This document shows, piece after piece, positions 37,776-51,033 of a stretch of 64,000 nucleotides of DNA. Below the pieces are notes generated by a model. The model had not been told where the DNA came from. It made no database searches and worked only from the letters and a program-made list of their open reading frames with translations. A program made the translations under genes and the position numbers. The first letter of the stretch is position 1. Each line of letters opens with the position of its first letter. This DNA is from Candidatus Thiodiazotropha sp. LNASS1. GTDB lineage: Bacteria; Pseudomonadota; Gammaproteobacteria; Chromatiales; Chromatiaceae. The stretch lies in assembly GCF_964212655.1 (NCBI RefSeq), contig NZ_OZ156465.1:2294001-2358000 (forward strand), written 5' to 3'.

Positions 37776-38188
37776 TACATTACCGTCCGCTTCACGAATG
37801 TGGTCGAAACAGGCAACTTGGCAGAAGCAAGCGCGAATGCCTCGCGGGCCAGCTCTTCGGAAATACCTTCAATCTCATAGAGCATGCGGCCGGGTTGAAT
37901 CTGAGCAACCCAGTACTCAACGTTGCCTTTACCTTTACCTTGGCGAACTTCCAGAGGCTTCTTAGTGATCGGCTTGTCCGGAAAGATTCGGATCCAGATT
38001 TTTCCACCACGCTTTACATGCCTGGTAATAGCACGACGAGCAGCCTCGATCTGTCTTGCGGTAATACGGCCCCGTCCGGTTGATTTAAGTCCGTATTCAC
38101 CAAAAGAGACATCGCTGCCTTTGATCGCCAATCCGCGATTGCGCCCTTTATGCTGTTTGCGAAATTTTGTCCGTTTAGGTTGCAACAT
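37775..38188 (-). CDS. rplP: 50S ribosomal protein L16
   Basis: A 137-residue protein next to the A-site tRNA elbow (E. coli 136). It starts [20 protein letters not shown] and has [20 protein letters not shown] and [20 protein letters not shown]. The arginine hydroxylated by YcfD in E. coli lies in the last of these segments. It is separated from rpsC by 3 bp. Confidence 0.99.
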   Translation of the reverse strand: MLQPKRTKFRKQHKGRNRGLAIKGSDVSFGEYGLKSTGRGRITARQIEAARRAITRHVKRGGKIWIRIFPDKPITKKPLEVRQGKGKGNVEYWVAQIQPGRMLYEIEGISEELAREAFALASAKLPVSTTFVKRTVM

Positions 38189-38191
38189 TGC

Positions 38192-38875
38192 TTACGACCT
38201 CTTACCCGACGAGGTAGTCTTGGTTTCTACTTCAACTTCCTCATTATCACCGTAGACTTCACCTTTGAAGACCCATACCTTGACACCGATGATACCGTAG
38301 GTTGTATTCGCTTCAGCAAAACCGTAATCGATATCCGCACGCAGCGTATGCAATGGTACACGCCCCTCCCGATACCATTCGGAACGTGCAATTTCAGCAC
38401 CGTTGAGCCGTCCACTGATATGGACCTTGATACCCTCTGCACCGAGACGCATGGCATTCTGTACAGCCCGCTTCATAGCACGCCTGAACATGACACGTCT
38501 TTCCAGCTGCTGCGCAATACTCTCGCCGACCAACTGAGCGTCAAGTTCCGGCTTGCGGATCTCCTCGATACTCATGTGTACGGGAATCCCCATCATGCCG
38601 GACACTTCGGATCTCAAGGCATCGATGTCCTCGCCCTTTTTGCCAATTACCAGTCCGGGCCGTGCCGTGTGGACGGTAATGTGGGCATTATTCGCCGGAC
38701 GATCGATCTGTATTCGACTGACTGACGCCTGTGACAGCTTCTTTTTCAAAAAATCTCTGACTACGAGATCATTGTTCAACAGATCCGCGTAGTGCTTGGA
38801 ATCCGCGTACCACTTGGAAGTCCAGTCTTTTACAATGCCAAGACGTATCCCGGTTGGATGTACTTTTTGACCCAT
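38192..38875 (-). CDS. rpsC: 30S ribosomal protein S3
   Basis: A 227-residue head protein at the mRNA entry site (E. coli 233). It opens [20 protein letters not shown]. The KH domain contains [20 protein letters not shown], and the C-terminal domain has [20 protein letters not shown]. It is 18 bp after rplV. The C-terminal tail is a little shorter than in E. coli. Confidence 0.99.
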   Translation of the reverse strand: MGQKVHPTGIRLGIVKDWTSKWYADSKHYADLLNNDLVVRDFLKKKLSQASVSRIQIDRPANNAHITVHTARPGLVIGKKGEDIDALRSEVSGMMGIPVHMSIEEIRKPELDAQLVGESIAQQLERRVMFRRAMKRAVQNAMRLGAEGIKVHISGRLNGAEIARSEWYREGRVPLHTLRADIDYGFAEANTTYGIIGVKVWVFKGEVYGDNEEVEVETKTTSSGKRS

Positions 38876-38893
38876 TTCGGCCTCTCTTGCCTG

Positions 38894-39226
38894 TTACTTT
38901 TCCGCCACAGTCACATTGATGTGACTAGTGCGTTTGAGAATCCTGGTTGCACGTCCTTTGGCACGTGCGCGAATACGCTTCATGGTCGGCCCTTCATCGA
39001 CACTGACGGCTGCCACCTTCAATTCATCGATGTCCGCACCATCATTGTGCTCTGCATTGGCGATCGCCGATTCAAGCACCTTTTTTACCAGCCCGGCACC
39101 CTTCTTCTTACTGAACGACAGAATATCAAGGGCCTGCTCAACCGGAAGGCCGCGAATCTGATCGGCGATCAGTCGCCCTTTCTGAGCCGAAATCCGGGCA
39201 TGACGCAATTTTGCTGTAGTCTGCAT
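38894..39226 (-). CDS. rplV: 50S ribosomal protein L22
   Basis: A 110-residue tunnel-lining protein, the same length as in E. coli. [20 protein letters not shown] opens it. The extended loop that reaches the tunnel constriction is [20 protein letters not shown]. The ATG, with GAGGAA 7 nt upstream, is chosen over a GTG two codons earlier. It is 14 bp after rpsS. Confidence 0.98.
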   Translation of the reverse strand: MQTTAKLRHARISAQKGRLIADQIRGLPVEQALDILSFSKKKGAGLVKKVLESAIANAEHNDGADIDELKVAAVSVDEGPTMKRIRARAKGRATRILKRTSHINVTVAEK

Positions 39227-39240
39227 CGTCACTTCCTCTA

Positions 39241-39510
39241 CTAGGACTTCTTATCAGCGGCGTGGCCACGATAAGTGCGGGTCAGTGCAAACTCACCCAG
39301 CTTGTGTCCGACCATGTTCTCCGATACCAACACCGGGACATGCTGCTTGCCGTTGTATACAGCGATCGTCAGTCCCACCATCTCCGGCGCCACGAGAGAT
39401 CTGCGTGACCAGGTCTTGATGGGACGTTTGTTGTTCTGGGCTACCGCCTCATCCACCTTCTTCATCAAATGGTGGTCAATGAATGGGCCTTTTCTGATTG
39501 AACGTGGCAC
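39241..39510 (-). CDS. rpsS: 30S ribosomal protein S19
   Basis: An 89-residue head protein (E. coli 92) that reaches the A-site tRNA. It has [20 protein letters not shown], then [20 protein letters not shown] and [20 protein letters not shown], which are diagnostic. It lies between rplB and rplV with short gaps. Confidence 0.98.
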   Translation of the reverse strand: MPRSIRKGPFIDHHLMKKVDEAVAQNNKRPIKTWSRRSLVAPEMVGLTIAVYNGKQHVPVLVSENMVGHKLGEFALTRTYRGHAADKKS

Positions 39511-39529
39511 GACTCTAACCCCTAATCAA

Positions 39530-40357
39530 TTATTTACGGTTTCTACGGCGCACAATCATCTTGTTTGTGCGTTTGTTGGTACGGGTTTTATACCCCTTGG
39601 TTGGCACACCCCATGGCGATACCGGATGACGGCCGCCCGAGGTACGACCTTCACCACCACCATGCGGATGATCAACAGGGTTCATGACAACACCACGCAC
39701 AGTCGGGCGTATACCCTTCCAACGTGTGGCTCCCGCCTTGCCTAATGAGCGTAGCGTGTGCTCGGAGTTTGAAACCTCACCGATAACTGCTCGGCAATCA
39801 GCGGGGACCTTGCGCATTTCACCAGAGCGGAGACGCAGGGTGGCATACTCGCCTTCCCGTGCCACCAATTGCACCGATGCACCGGCGGAACGTGCAAGCT
39901 GGGCACCCTTGCCTGGTTTCATCTCGATACAATGCACCACGGAACCCATCGGCATGTTCCTCAACGGCAGGCAGTTACCCACCTTGATCGCCACACCCGA
40001 CCCTGATTCGACCTGGTCACCCACATGCAGGTTGCTGGGCGCAATGATGTAGGCGCGTTCACCGTCTGCATAACGGATCAGTGCAATATGCGCGGTCCGA
40101 TTCGGATCATATTCAAGGCGTTCAACTGTTGCCGGAATACCTTCCTTGTTACGCTTGAAATCGATGATGCGGTAGCGCTGTTTATGTCCACCGCCACGAT
40201 GACGCGTAGTTATACGACCGTTATTGTTACGCCCGCCGGTTTTACTCTTTTTTGCCACCAATGGACCATAGGGCGCACCCTTATGGAGCTCATCGTTGAC
40301 GACCTTGACCACAAATCTGCGGCCTGCGGAGGTCGGTTTTGATTTAACGACTGCCAT
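39530..40357 (-). CDS. rplB: 50S ribosomal protein L2
   Basis: A 275-residue protein essential for subunit association and peptidyl transfer (E. coli 273). It starts [20 protein letters not shown]. The peptidyl-transferase-adjacent segment is [20 protein letters not shown], with the conserved His. The end [20 protein letters not shown] is strongly basic. It is 23 bp after rplW in the S10 operon. Confidence 0.99.
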   Translation of the reverse strand: MAVVKSKPTSAGRRFVVKVVNDELHKGAPYGPLVAKKSKTGGRNNNGRITTRHRGGGHKQRYRIIDFKRNKEGIPATVERLEYDPNRTAHIALIRYADGERAYIIAPSNLHVGDQVESGSGVAIKVGNCLPLRNMPMGSVVHCIEMKPGKGAQLARSAGASVQLVAREGEYATLRLRSGEMRKVPADCRAVIGEVSNSEHTLRSLGKAGATRWKGIRPTVRGVVMNPVDHPHGGGEGRTSGGRHPVSPWGVPTKGYKTRTNKRTNKMIVRRRNRK

Positions 40358-40380
40358 AATCCAAATCCTATCTTATTTGC

Positions 40381-40677
40381 TCATGCACCGGCCGCGAAAT
40401 CGATATCGTTACCAGGCTTGAGACGAACATATGCCTTTTTCCAGTCAGAACGTTTACCGTTGACTTGACCAAAGCGTTTGGTTTTGCCCTTGCAATTTAC
40501 AACCTGTACCCGCTCGACTTCGACCTCGAACAGCTTTTCGACCGCCTGTGCGATCTCCCGCTTGGTCGCATCGGTAGCCACGCGAAATGTGTATTGCTGG
40601 TTGGCATCGGCAACCACGCTGCTCTTCTCAGATACCACGGGACTCAGAAGAACCTTCATGAGACGCTCGTTATTCAT
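40381..40677 (-). CDS. rplW: 50S ribosomal protein L23
   Basis: A 98-residue exit-tunnel protein (E. coli 100) that docks trigger factor and SRP. The opening [20 protein letters not shown] and [20 protein letters not shown] are typical. Its ATG overlaps the rplD stop (ATGA), as in many S10 operons. Confidence 0.98.
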   Translation of the reverse strand: MNNERLMKVLLSPVVSEKSSVVADANQQYTFRVATDATKREIAQAVEKLFEVEVERVQVVNCKGKTKRFGQVNGKRSDWKKAYVRLKPGNDIDFAAGA

Positions 40678-41285
40678 GCCAGTGTCTCCTCGAGTTTCTT
40701 CACTGCGCTTTCGGTAACCAACACCTTCTCATAAGCCACCAGACTTACCGGATCGATCTCATCGATATCACGCACATCAACACCATAGAGGTTCCTGGAT
40801 GCCAGATAGAGGTTCTCATCCGGATCGGGAGTCACAACCAATACATCGCTCAGCTCCATACCCTTCAGCTTCTCAACCAGCTCCTTGGTTTTGGGTTTGG
40901 AAACGCTGATTTCATCCACCACGACCAGTCTATCCTGCCGATTGAGCTCAGAGAGTATCGAGCGAATCGCGCCGCGGTACATCTTGCGGTTAATCTTCTG
41001 GGCGTAACTGCGCGGGGAAGCCGCGAAGTTCACGCCGCCACTGCGCCAGATCGGGCTGCGATTGGTACCGGCACGCGCACGACCTGTACCCTTTTGACGG
41101 AAAGGCTTGGCGCCGCCACCGGCAACTGCAGAGCGGTTTTTCTGTGCCTTGGTGCCGGCACGGGCACCTGCCATGTAGGCCGATACCACCTGATGCACCA
41201 GTGATTGCTTAAACTCTGCACCGAAGACCTCGTCAGAGACCTTCAGCGTTTGTGCACCTACTGCTGTTTGTACATTGAGTTCCAT
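40674..41285 (-). CDS. rplD: 50S ribosomal protein L4
   Basis: A 203-residue tunnel protein (E. coli 201). In E. coli it also represses its own operon through the S10 leader. It has [20 protein letters not shown], the loop [20 protein letters not shown] and [20 protein letters not shown] near residue 60. The ATG giving MELN is chosen over a GTG three codons earlier that overlaps rplC. The upstream leader used for autogenous control in E. coli has no room here, because tufA lies 6 bp from rpsJ. Confidence 0.98.
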   Translation of the reverse strand: MELNVQTAVGAQTLKVSDEVFGAEFKQSLVHQVVSAYMAGARAGTKAQKNRSAVAGGGAKPFRQKGTGRARAGTNRSPIWRSGGVNFAASPRSYAQKINRKMYRGAIRSILSELNRQDRLVVVDEISVSKPKTKELVEKLKGMELSDVLVVTPDPDENLYLASRNLYGVDVRDIDEIDPVSLVAYEKVLVTESAVKKLEETLA

Positions 41286-41290
41286 CAGAC

Positions 41291-41941
41291 TCACCCTTTA
41301 TTAATCATCTTCACAGCGGGGGTGATAATCAGATCACCACCTTTTGAGCCTGGCACAGAGCCCTTCACCAACAACAGGTTACGCTCCGCATCGACGCGCA
41401 CGACTTCCAGATTCTGCTGGCAGCGCTGTACTGCACCCATCTGTCCGGCCATCTTCTTGCCTTTGAATACACGCCCCGGCGTCTGACACTGTCCGATCGA
41501 TCCGGGTGCACGATGTGACAACGAGTTGCCGTGAGTGGCATCCTGCATGCGGAAGTTATGGCGCTTAACACCACCTTGATACCCTTTACCCTGGGATCGT
41601 CCACGTACATCGACTATCTGCCCAGCCTCGAACTGGTCAGCCTTGATTTCACTGCCTACTTCAATGCCGTCGATGTCGGATTCCTCAGCACGGAACTCCC
41701 ATACACCACGTCCGGCCTCGATGCCTGCTTTCGCAAAATGGCCTGAAGCGGGCTTGTTCACACGCGAGCTCTTACGATCACCGGTGGTGACCTGAATAGC
41801 CAAGTAACCATCATTCTCGTCACTTTTCATTTGCGTGACACGGTTGGGTTCAACCTCGATCACCGTAACCGGGATGGATTCTCCCTGCTCGGTAAATATC
41901 CTGGTCATTCCTGCCTTCCGGCCGACTACTCCAATCGCCAT
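41291..41941 (-). CDS. rplC: 50S ribosomal protein L3
   Basis: A 216-residue core protein near the peptidyl transferase centre (E. coli 209). It begins [20 protein letters not shown]. The long extension has [20 protein letters not shown] followed by [20 protein letters not shown], including the Gln methylated by PrmB in E. coli. It is 11 bp after rpsJ. Confidence 0.99.
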   Translation of the reverse strand: MAIGVVGRKAGMTRIFTEQGESIPVTVIEVEPNRVTQMKSDENDGYLAIQVTTGDRKSSRVNKPASGHFAKAGIEAGRGVWEFRAEESDIDGIEVGSEIKADQFEAGQIVDVRGRSQGKGYQGGVKRHNFRMQDATHGNSLSHRAPGSIGQCQTPGRVFKGKKMAGQMGAVQRCQQNLEVVRVDAERNLLLVKGSVPGSKGGDLIITPAVKMINKG

Positions 41942-41952
41942 CGTTGTTAACC

Positions 41953-42264
41953 TCAGTTCAGTTTGATCTGCACGTCGACGCCGGCAGCCAAATCGAGCTT
42001 CATCAGCGCATCCACGGTCTTATCGGTCGGCTCGACGATATCGAGCAGACGTTTGTGGGTGCGAATCTCATATTGATCACGTGCATCTTTGTTGACATGC
42101 GGTGAAATCAAAATGGTATATCGCTCATTCTTTGTCGGCAGTGGAATAGGACCACGCACATGTGCGCCGGTACGCTTAGCGGTCTCCACTATCTCACGTG
42201 CAGATTGATCAATCAGTCGATGATCAAATGCTTTCAGACGAATTCGTATTCTCTGGTTAGCCAT
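41953..42264 (-). CDS. rpsJ: 30S ribosomal protein S10 / NusE
   Basis: A 103-residue head protein that also acts as NusE in antitermination, exactly the E. coli length. It has [20 protein letters not shown] and [20 protein letters not shown]. The ATG two codons into the frame is the family start. The tufA stop lies 6 bp upstream, so this S10 operon is a direct continuation of the str operon without its own leader. Confidence 0.99.
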   Translation of the reverse strand: MANQRIRIRLKAFDHRLIDQSAREIVETAKRTGAHVRGPIPLPTKNERYTILISPHVNKDARDQYEIRTHKRLLDIVEPTDKTVDALMKLDLAAGVDVQIKLN

Positions 42265-42270
42265 TATCAC

Positions 42271-43461
<1,191 letters not shown>

Positions 43462-43480
43462 AGTGCTACCCCTATACCCG

Positions 43481-45577
43481 TTACTGTTTCTTGATGATGG
43501 CGTCGGCGATATTTGCCGGCACCTCTGAATATTTGGCGAACTCCATGCTGTAGTTCGCACGACCCTGTGTGGCCGAGCGCAGATCGGTGGCGTAGCCGAA
43601 CATCTCGGACAGTGGCACTTCGGCCTTGATCTGCCTGCCTGCAGGCGTGTCATCCATACCCTGCACGATCCCGCGACGACTGTTGAGATCGCCCATCACA
43701 TCGCCCATATACTCTTCCGGTGTGATGACTTCCACCTTCATCATCGGTTCGAGCAGGACAGGCTTCGCCTTGGCGGCACCCTCCTTGAAACACATGGAGC
43801 CGGCGATCTTGAAGGCCATTTCACTGGAGTCGACATCGTGGTAGGAACCATCATAGAGGGTGACTTTCACGTCCACTACAGGATAACCGGCTTTGATGCC
43901 GTTGCCCATGGCCTCCTGCACACCCTTGTCGACCGCAGGGATATATTCGCGGGGAACCGCTCCACCCACGATCTCATTCGCGAATTCATAGCCGGAACCC
44001 GCCTCCTGGGGCTCGATGCGCAGGTAGACATGACCGAACTGGCCGCGACCACCGGACTGACGTACGAACTTGCCTTCCTGCTCGATGGAGCTGCGAATGG
44101 TCTCGCGGTAGGCCACCTGAGGTGCGCCCACATTGGCCTCCACCTTGAATTCACGCTTCATGCGATCGACGATGATATCGAGATGCAACTCGCCCATACC
44201 GGAGATGATGGTCTGACCCGATTCCTCGTCGGAGCTGACCCGGAAGGATGGATCCTCCTGTGCCAGCTTGGAGAGTGCGATACCCATCTTCTCCTGGTCG
44301 CCCTTGGTCCTGGGCTCCACCGCAACCGAGATGACCGGCTCGGGGAACTCCATACGCTCCAGGGTGATCGGCTTGTCAATGGCACACAGGGTATCACCGG
44401 TCGTGACGTCCTTCAGACCGACTGCCGCGGCAATATCGCCTGCCAGCACCTCTTTGATCTCCTCCCGGGAGTTGGAGTGCATCTGCAGGATACGGCCAAT
44501 ACGCTCTTTTTTGCCTTTTACCGGATTGAACACAGAGTCACCCGACTTGAGCACACCTGAATAGACCCTGAAGAAAGTCAAAGTACCGACGAATGGATCT
44601 GTCGCGACCTTGAACGCCAGAGCGGCGAACGGCGCATTGTCATCAGAGGGCCGAGACTCTTCAGTCCCCTCAGCATCATCCAGCAGACCGGTTATCGCCG
44701 GCACGTCCACAGGAGACGGCATGACCTCAATGATTTTATCGAGTACGGCCTGAACGCCTTTGTTCTTAAAGGCCGAGCCGCAAGTTACCGGCACAATCTC
44801 GAGTCGCAGGGTACGCTCACGCAGACCGGCTAGAATCTCTTCTTCTGAAAGATCACCTTCTTCCAGATATTTTTCCATCAATTCATCGGTTCCCTCCGCA
44901 GCTGCCTCAACCATGTGCTCACGCCACTCATCACATGTATCCTGCAGATCGGCGGGGATATCAGTGTACTCAAACTGAGCACCCATATTCTCCTCGCTCC
45001 AGACGATTGATTTCATCTTAATGAGGTCGATAACGCCCTTGAAGCCCTCTTCAGCCCCAACAGGCACTTGAATCGGGACCGCATTTGCGCCCAGACGGTC
45101 TTTCAGATGACCGACAACACGAAAGAAATCCGCGCCCATACGGTCCATCTTGTTGACGAATGCCATACGGGGAACATTGTACTTATTGGCCTGACGCCAA
45201 ACAGTTTCAGATTGAGGTTCGACGCCGCCTACGGCGCAAAGCACAAATACCGCGCCGTCAAGTACACGCAGAGAACGTTCCACTTCGATGGTGAAGTCGA
45301 CATGCCCGGGAGTATCGATGATATTGAAACGGTGCTCGGGGAATTGTTGAGCCATACCGCTCCAGAAACAGGTTGTGGCCGCGGAAGTGATGGTGATACC
45401 ACGCTCCTGCTCCTGCTCCATCCAATCCATGGTGGCCGCACCATCGTGCACCTCACCAATCTTGTGAGACACACCAGTATAGTAGAGCACACGCTCTGTC
45501 GTTGTCGTCTTGCCAGCATCGATGTGCGCCATGATACCGATATTGCGATAGCGCTCGATAGGAGTTTTCCGTGCCAC
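43481..45577 (-). CDS. fusA: elongation factor G
   Basis: Translocase GTPase of 698 residues (E. coli 704). G1 is [15 protein letters not shown] near residue 17, G3 is [20 protein letters not shown] near residue 88 and G4 is NKMDR near residue 142. Domains II-V follow, with the C-terminal [20 protein letters not shown]. The start codon is GTG, preceded by AGGT about 8 nt upstream. It sits between rpsG and tufA in the classic str order. Confidence 0.99.
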   Translation of the reverse strand: MARKTPIERYRNIGIMAHIDAGKTTTTERVLYYTGVSHKIGEVHDGAATMDWMEQEQERGITITSAATTCFWSGMAQQFPEHRFNIIDTPGHVDFTIEVERSLRVLDGAVFVLCAVGGVEPQSETVWRQANKYNVPRMAFVNKMDRMGADFFRVVGHLKDRLGANAVPIQVPVGAEEGFKGVIDLIKMKSIVWSEENMGAQFEYTDIPADLQDTCDEWREHMVEAAAEGTDELMEKYLEEGDLSEEEILAGLRERTLRLEIVPVTCGSAFKNKGVQAVLDKIIEVMPSPVDVPAITGLLDDAEGTEESRPSDDNAPFAALAFKVATDPFVGTLTFFRVYSGVLKSGDSVFNPVKGKKERIGRILQMHSNSREEIKEVLAGDIAAAVGLKDVTTGDTLCAIDKPITLERMEFPEPVISVAVEPRTKGDQEKMGIALSKLAQEDPSFRVSSDEESGQTIISGMGELHLDIIVDRMKREFKVEANVGAPQVAYRETIRSSIEQEGKFVRQSGGRGQFGHVYLRIEPQEAGSGYEFANEIVGGAVPREYIPAVDKGVQEAMGNGIKAGYPVVDVKVTLYDGSYHDVDSSEMAFKIAGSMCFKEGAAKAKPVLLEPMMKVEVITPEEYMGDVMGDLNSRRGIVQGMDDTPAGRQIKAEVPLSEMFGYATDLRSATQGRANYSMEFAKYSEVPANIADAIIKKQ

Positions 45578-45627
45578 GTTACAAACCTGTTTTTTAAAGA
45601 GCTAAGTTAGAGTTAATTAAGTTTCGC

Positions 45628-46107
<480 letters not shown>

Positions 46108-46142
46108 TCAAACTCGTTGAATTCTGTCTGACCAGCAGACCG

Positions 46143-46517
46143 TTAACTTTTCGGACGCTTCGCGCCGTACTTGGATCGACCTTGACGCCGCTTCTCGACA
46201 CCCGAAGTATCGAGGCTGCCGCGCACCACATGATAGCGAACACCTGGCAAGTCCTTTACACGACCGCCACGAATCAGTACCACCGAGTGCTCCTGCAGAT
46301 TGTGTCCCTCACCACCGATATAACTCGAAACTTCATAACCGTTGGTCAGCCTGACACGAGCAACCTTACGCAACGCGGAGTTGGGTTTTTTCGGTGTGGT
46401 GGTATAGACACGGGTGCAGACGCCACGTCGCTGCGGACAGGCATCCAGCGCCGGCACATTACTCTTTTGTACTTTACGTTTCCTGGGCTTGCGCACCAGT
46501 TGGTTGATTGTCGCCAT
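46143..46517 (-). CDS. rpsL: 30S ribosomal protein S12
   Basis: A 124-residue decoding-centre protein, the same length as in E. coli. It starts [20 protein letters not shown]. The streptomycin region [15 protein letters not shown] carries wild-type Lys (residue 43), and [17 protein letters not shown] carries wild-type Lys (residue 88), so the sequence predicts streptomycin sensitivity at this target. It is the first gene of the str operon, 260 bp downstream of rpoC. Confidence 0.99.
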   Translation of the reverse strand: MATINQLVRKPRKRKVQKSNVPALDACPQRRGVCTRVYTTTPKKPNSALRKVARVRLTNGYEVSSYIGGEGHNLQEHSVVLIRGGRVKDLPGVRYHVVRGSLDTSGVEKRRQGRSKYGAKRPKS

Positions 46518-46684
46518 CTATTCCGTCTCCAGGGACGTGATGTTTGTACTTTGCATAAAAAAAACCGGAGAAGCCGAATCCTTTCTGCTGATACCGAGAC
46601 AACAGAAAGTGAAAGCAATTTCTCTGGTCAGAATAAGCCTTACTCAACAACGTCTTAGACGAATAATTGAGAGGCAGAAACGAG

Positions 46685-46704
46685 AGGCCGGCAAAGGCCG
46701 GCCT
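46685..46704 (-). terminator. hairpin between rpoC and rpsL
   Basis: A perfect 8-bp GC-only stem (AGGCCGGC / GCCGGCCT, 4-nt loop) begins 74 bp after the rpoC stop on the minus strand. The following bases (CTCGTTTCTG) are only moderately T-rich, so termination may be partial. It is the natural boundary between the rpoBC and str transcripts. Confidence 0.6.
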
Positions 46705-46777
46705 GTCTAAGGAGCGCGCATTCTATGCCCGCTCCACCCTGTTGTCAAGGGACTGTCATGAAATCCCTGTCGAACAG

Positions 46778-49700
46778 CTACTCCGATTCGGGTGTATTGA
46801 GCGCTTCCTTGAACGCCTGTTCCACCTCTTCCACAACCAGTTCGGGTTTCGCCTCAGACGCCATCAGCTCCTCATGACGCCTACGGTGACGCTCGGTGTG
46901 GTAGGAGAGCCCCGTACCGGAGGGTATCAGGCGTCCCACGATGACGTTCTCTTTCAATCCATTCAGACGATCCGACAGGCCGCGTACCGCCGCCTCCGTC
47001 AGAACCCGGGTCGTTTCCTGGAAGGATGCCGCAGAGATAAAAGACTCAGTAGCCAGAGACGCCTTGGTGATACCGAGCAACAAGGGCTCATACAGTGCGG
47101 GATGTTTCTCCTCACCACGCAGTTTTTCCGCCTCTTCCAGCAATGCGGACTTCTCCACCTGCTCTCCTTTGAGGAAGCGGCCGTCACCGGTTGCCGTGAC
47201 TTCGACCTTGCGCAGCATCTGGCGAATGATGACCTCGATATGCTTGTCGTTTATCTTCACACCCTGCAACCGGTAGACGTCCTGAATCTCTTTTACCAGA
47301 TACTCGGCAAGATCTGTCACACCTTTCAGGCGCAGGATGTCATGGGGGTTGAGCTCGCCATCCGAGATGGTCTCCCCTTTCTCAACATGCTCACCTTCGA
47401 ACACATTCACATGCCGCCACTTCGGAATCAGCTCTTCGTGATGCTCACCTTCCGAGTCGGTGATGACGAGTCGCTGCTTACCTTTCGTATCCTTGCCAAA
47501 ACTGACGGTACCCGTAGCTTCCGCCAGAATCGCTGGATCCTTGGGTTTACGCGCTTCGAACAGGTCGGCGACACGAGGCAGACCACCTGTGATATCACGA
47601 GTCTTGGATGACTCTTGAGGTATGCGGGCGAGTACGTCACCAACCCCTACATCAGCCCCGTCCTGCACATTCACCACCGCGTTGGCGGGCAGATAATAGT
47701 GTGCCGGAATGTCGGTACCGGCAATATTGAGGTCCTTACCCTTGGCATCCACCAGTTTGACCATCGGCCGTATGTCTTTACCCGCCGCAGGACGCTGCTT
47801 GGGATCGATGACCTCAAGGGAACTCAAACCCGTCACCTCATCGGTCTTCTTCTGCACAGTCACGCCATCGACAAAATCCTCAAACCGCAACACGCCCGCC
47901 ACTTCGGTAATAACCGGGTGGGTATGGGGATCCCAGTTGGCAACGATTTGACCACCATCCACTGCAGTACCGTCGTCGATCTGCAGAGTCGCACCGTAGG
48001 GAACCTTATAGCGCTCTCTCTCGCGGCCCACCTCATCGACTACCGTCAATTCGCCGGAACGAGAGGTCGCTACCAGATGTCCGCTCGAGTGCTTGACTGT
48101 CTTGATATTATGCAACCTTACTGTACCTGCAGCCTTTACCTGAATATTGTTCACGGAAGCTGCACGCGAAGCGGCACCACCGATATGGAAGGTCCGCATG
48201 GTCAGCTGAGTACCCGGTTCACCAATCGACTGCGCCGCGATGACACCCACCGACTCACCTCGATTCACCAGATGTCCGCGCGCCAGATCACGGCCATAGC
48301 ACTTGGAACAGACACCCACTTTTGCATCACAGGTGATGGCGGAACGCACTATGACCTGGTCGACACCTGCCATCTCGAGTCTTTCCACACCCTCTTCATC
48401 CAACATCACCCCGGCATCGCAGACCACTTCATCACTGTTTGGACGATACACGGGCACGGCGGTGACACGGCCGAGAATCCGCTCGCGCAATGGCTCGACG
48501 ACATCGCCACCCTCGATGATAGGCTGCATCAGCAAGCCCTCTTCGGTACCGCAATTCTCTTCAAGCACCACCATGTCCTGGGCTACATCCACCAGACGCC
48601 GTGTCAGATAACCCGAATTGGCGGTTTTCAACGCCGTATCAGCCAGACCTTTTCGGGCACCATGGGTAGAGATGAAGTACTGCAAAACATCGAGACCCTC
48701 ACGGAAGTTCGCCGTAATCGGGGTTTCTATGATGGAGCCATCAGGTTTCGCCATCAGACCACGCATACCCGCCAACTGACGAATCTGGGCGGCAGAGCCA
48801 CGGGCTCCGGAATCGGCCATCATGTAGACGGAGTTAAAGGAGTCCTGCTCCACATCGTTACCGTTGCGATCGACCACCTTCTCCTTGCCCAGCTTGGACA
48901 TCATCGCCTTTGCCACCTGGTCATTGGTGTGGGACCAGATATCGACCACCTTGTTATAGCGTTCGCCGTTGGTGACCAAACCGGAGGTGTACTGATTCTC
49001 GATCTCTTTCACCTCGGCCTCGGCCTGGCTTAGGATCTGACTCTTCTCCTCTGGCACCACCATGTCATTGGAACAGAAAGAGACCGCGGCGCGGGTGGCG
49101 AAGCGGAATCCCATATACATCAGTTGATCGGCAAAGATGACAGTATCCTTCAAACCCAACCTGCGATAACAGGCGTTGATCAGGTTTGAGATCACCTTTT
49201 TACCCATCGGCTGGTCGACCAGTGCAAAGGGTAGACCTTTGGGAACGATATCGAATACCAGGGTCCGACCGATGGTAGTGGAGAATACCTGGACGCTCTC
49301 GTCCCTGTTTCCATCTTCATCGACGATTACCTCGTTCAGGCGTACTTTAACCCTTGCCTGCAGATCGACAGCGCCTGACTCATAGGCACGCTTGGCCTCT
49401 TTGATGTCACTGAAGACTGACCCCTCGCCTTTGGCATTGACCCGTTCACGGGTCATGAAGTAGAGACCCAACACCACATCCTGAGAAGGAACGATGATGG
49501 GATCGCCATTGGCGGGAGACAGAATATTGTTGGTCGACATCATCAGGCTGCGCGCCTCGAGCTGGGCCTCCAGCGAGAGCGGCACATGGACCGCCATCTG
49601 ATCACCGTCAAAGTCGGCATTGAATGCAGTACAGACCAATGGGTGGAGCTGGATCGCCTTACCTTCGATCAGCACAGGTTCGAAGGCCTGGATACCGAGT

Positions 49701-50992
49701 CGGTGCAGGGTCGGTGCACGGTTCAGCATCACCGGGTGCTCGCGGATCACCTCTTCCAGGATATCCCAGACATCGCCCGTGCCACGCTCCACCAGTTTCT
49801 TCGCTGCCTTGATTGTCGTGGCCAGGCCACGCAGTTGCAGCTTACTGAAGATAAAGGGCTTGAACAGTTCCAGCGCCATCCGCTTCGGTAGGCCGCACTG
49901 ATGCAGCTTCAGGGTCGGACCCACCACGATGACCGAACGCCCGGAATAGTCGACACGCTTGCCAAGCAGATTTTGACGGAAACGCCCCTGCTTGCCTTTG
50001 ATCATATCCGCCAAAGATTTCAGCGGGCGCCGATTGGTACCGGTAATGGCGCGTCCACGGCGTCCGTTATCGAGCAGCGCATCCACCGACTCCTGCAGCA
50101 TGCGCTTTTCGTTGCGCACGATGATGTCCGGTGCATTCAGATCCAGCAGCCTTTTCAGCCGGTTGTTCCGATTGATGACACGACGATAGAGGTCATTCAG
50201 GTCTGAGGTAGCGAATCGACCGCCATCCAGGGGAACCAGCGGTCGCAATTCCGGCGGCAACACCGGGAGAACGGTCATCACCATCCACTCCGGCCGGTTG
50301 CCCGATTCGTTCAGGGATTCAAGCAGTTTCAACCGCTTGGTGAATTTCTTGATCTTGGTCTCCGAGTTGGTGCCTTCGATATCCTCCCGCAGACGCTTGA
50401 TCTCTTCCGGGATATCAATGGTCTTCAACAACTCATAGACCGCCTCCGCCCCCATACGGGCATCGAATTCGTCTCCGTTCTCCTCGATGGCATCCAAATA
50501 CTGTTCGTCAGTCAACAACTGACCACGCTCAAGTGGGGTCATGCCCGGATCGACGACCACAAAAGACTCGAAATAGAGTACCCGCTCGATATCCCGCAGG
50601 GTCATATCCATCAATAAACCGATACGCGACGGCAATGATTTGAGGAACCAGATATGGGCCACCGGACTGGCAAGCTCAATATGTCCCATGCGCTCGCGCC
50701 GCACCTTGGCCAGAGTGACTTCTACGCCACACTTTTCGCACACCACGCCTCGGTGCTTGAGCCGCTTGTACTTGCCGCACAGGCACTCATAGTCACTGAC
50801 CGGACCAAAGATCTTGGCACAGAACAGACCATCCCGTTCCGGCTTGAAGGTACGATAGTTGATGGTCTCCGGCTTTTTAACTTCGCCATAGGACCAGGAA
50901 CGGATCATATCCGGTGATGCCAGACCGATACGGATAGCATCGAAGTCTTCGGTCTGACCCTGCTGCTTTAGAATATTCAGTAGATCTTTCAA
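46778..50992 (-). CDS. rpoC: RNA polymerase beta' subunit
   Basis: A 1404-residue catalytic subunit (E. coli 1407). The N-terminal zinc site has [20 protein letters not shown] near residue 70. The rudder and active-site segment [20 protein letters not shown] near residue 460 holds the three magnesium-binding Asp residues. The trigger-loop region has [20 protein letters not shown], and the second zinc site has [19 protein letters not shown]. It is 41 bp after rpoB. The stop is followed by a hairpin rather than directly by rpsL. Confidence 0.99.
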   Translation of the reverse strand: MKDLLNILKQQGQTEDFDAIRIGLASPDMIRSWSYGEVKKPETINYRTFKPERDGLFCAKIFGPVSDYECLCGKYKRLKHRGVVCEKCGVEVTLAKVRRERMGHIELASPVAHIWFLKSLPSRIGLLMDMTLRDIERVLYFESFVVVDPGMTPLERGQLLTDEQYLDAIEENGDEFDARMGAEAVYELLKTIDIPEEIKRLREDIEGTNSETKIKKFTKRLKLLESLNESGNRPEWMVMTVLPVLPPELRPLVPLDGGRFATSDLNDLYRRVINRNNRLKRLLDLNAPDIIVRNEKRMLQESVDALLDNGRRGRAITGTNRRPLKSLADMIKGKQGRFRQNLLGKRVDYSGRSVIVVGPTLKLHQCGLPKRMALELFKPFIFSKLQLRGLATTIKAAKKLVERGTGDVWDILEEVIREHPVMLNRAPTLHRLGIQAFEPVLIEGKAIQLHPLVCTAFNADFDGDQMAVHVPLSLEAQLEARSLMMSTNNILSPANGDPIIVPSQDVVLGLYFMTRERVNAKGEGSVFSDIKEAKRAYESGAVDLQARVKVRLNEVIVDEDGNRDESVQVFSTTIGRTLVFDIVPKGLPFALVDQPMGKKVISNLINACYRRLGLKDTVIFADQLMYMGFRFATRAAVSFCSNDMVVPEEKSQILSQAEAEVKEIENQYTSGLVTNGERYNKVVDIWSHTNDQVAKAMMSKLGKEKVVDRNGNDVEQDSFNSVYMMADSGARGSAAQIRQLAGMRGLMAKPDGSIIETPITANFREGLDVLQYFISTHGARKGLADTALKTANSGYLTRRLVDVAQDMVVLEENCGTEEGLLMQPIIEGGDVVEPLRERILGRVTAVPVYRPNSDEVVCDAGVMLDEEGVERLEMAGVDQVIVRSAITCDAKVGVCSKCYGRDLARGHLVNRGESVGVIAAQSIGEPGTQLTMRTFHIGGAASRAASVNNIQVKAAGTVRLHNIKTVKHSSGHLVATSRSGELTVVDEVGRERERYKVPYGATLQIDDGTAVDGGQIVANWDPHTHPVITEVAGVLRFEDFVDGVTVQKKTDEVTGLSSLEVIDPKQRPAAGKDIRPMVKLVDAKGKDLNIAGTDIPAHYYLPANAVVNVQDGADVGVGDVLARIPQESSKTRDITGGLPRVADLFEARKPKDPAILAEATGTVSFGKDTKGKQRLVITDSEGEHHEELIPKWRHVNVFEGEHVEKGETISDGELNPHDILRLKGVTDLAEYLVKEIQDVYRLQGVKINDKHIEVIIRQMLRKVEVTATGDGRFLKGEQVEKSALLEEAEKLRGEEKHPALYEPLLLGITKASLATESFISAASFQETTRVLTEAAVRGLSDRLNGLKENVIVGRLIPSGTGLSYHTERHRRRHEELMASEAKPELVVEEVEQAFKEALNTPESE

Positions 50993-51033
50993 GATCGTCT
51001 CTCCTGCATTCGGTTACTGACCAGCGTCAGTCC

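Noticed and set aside
47615-49033. 472-codon plus-strand frame opposite rpoC
   Set aside because: Antisense shadow of a highly conserved gene with biased codon use. No ribosome site or family features.
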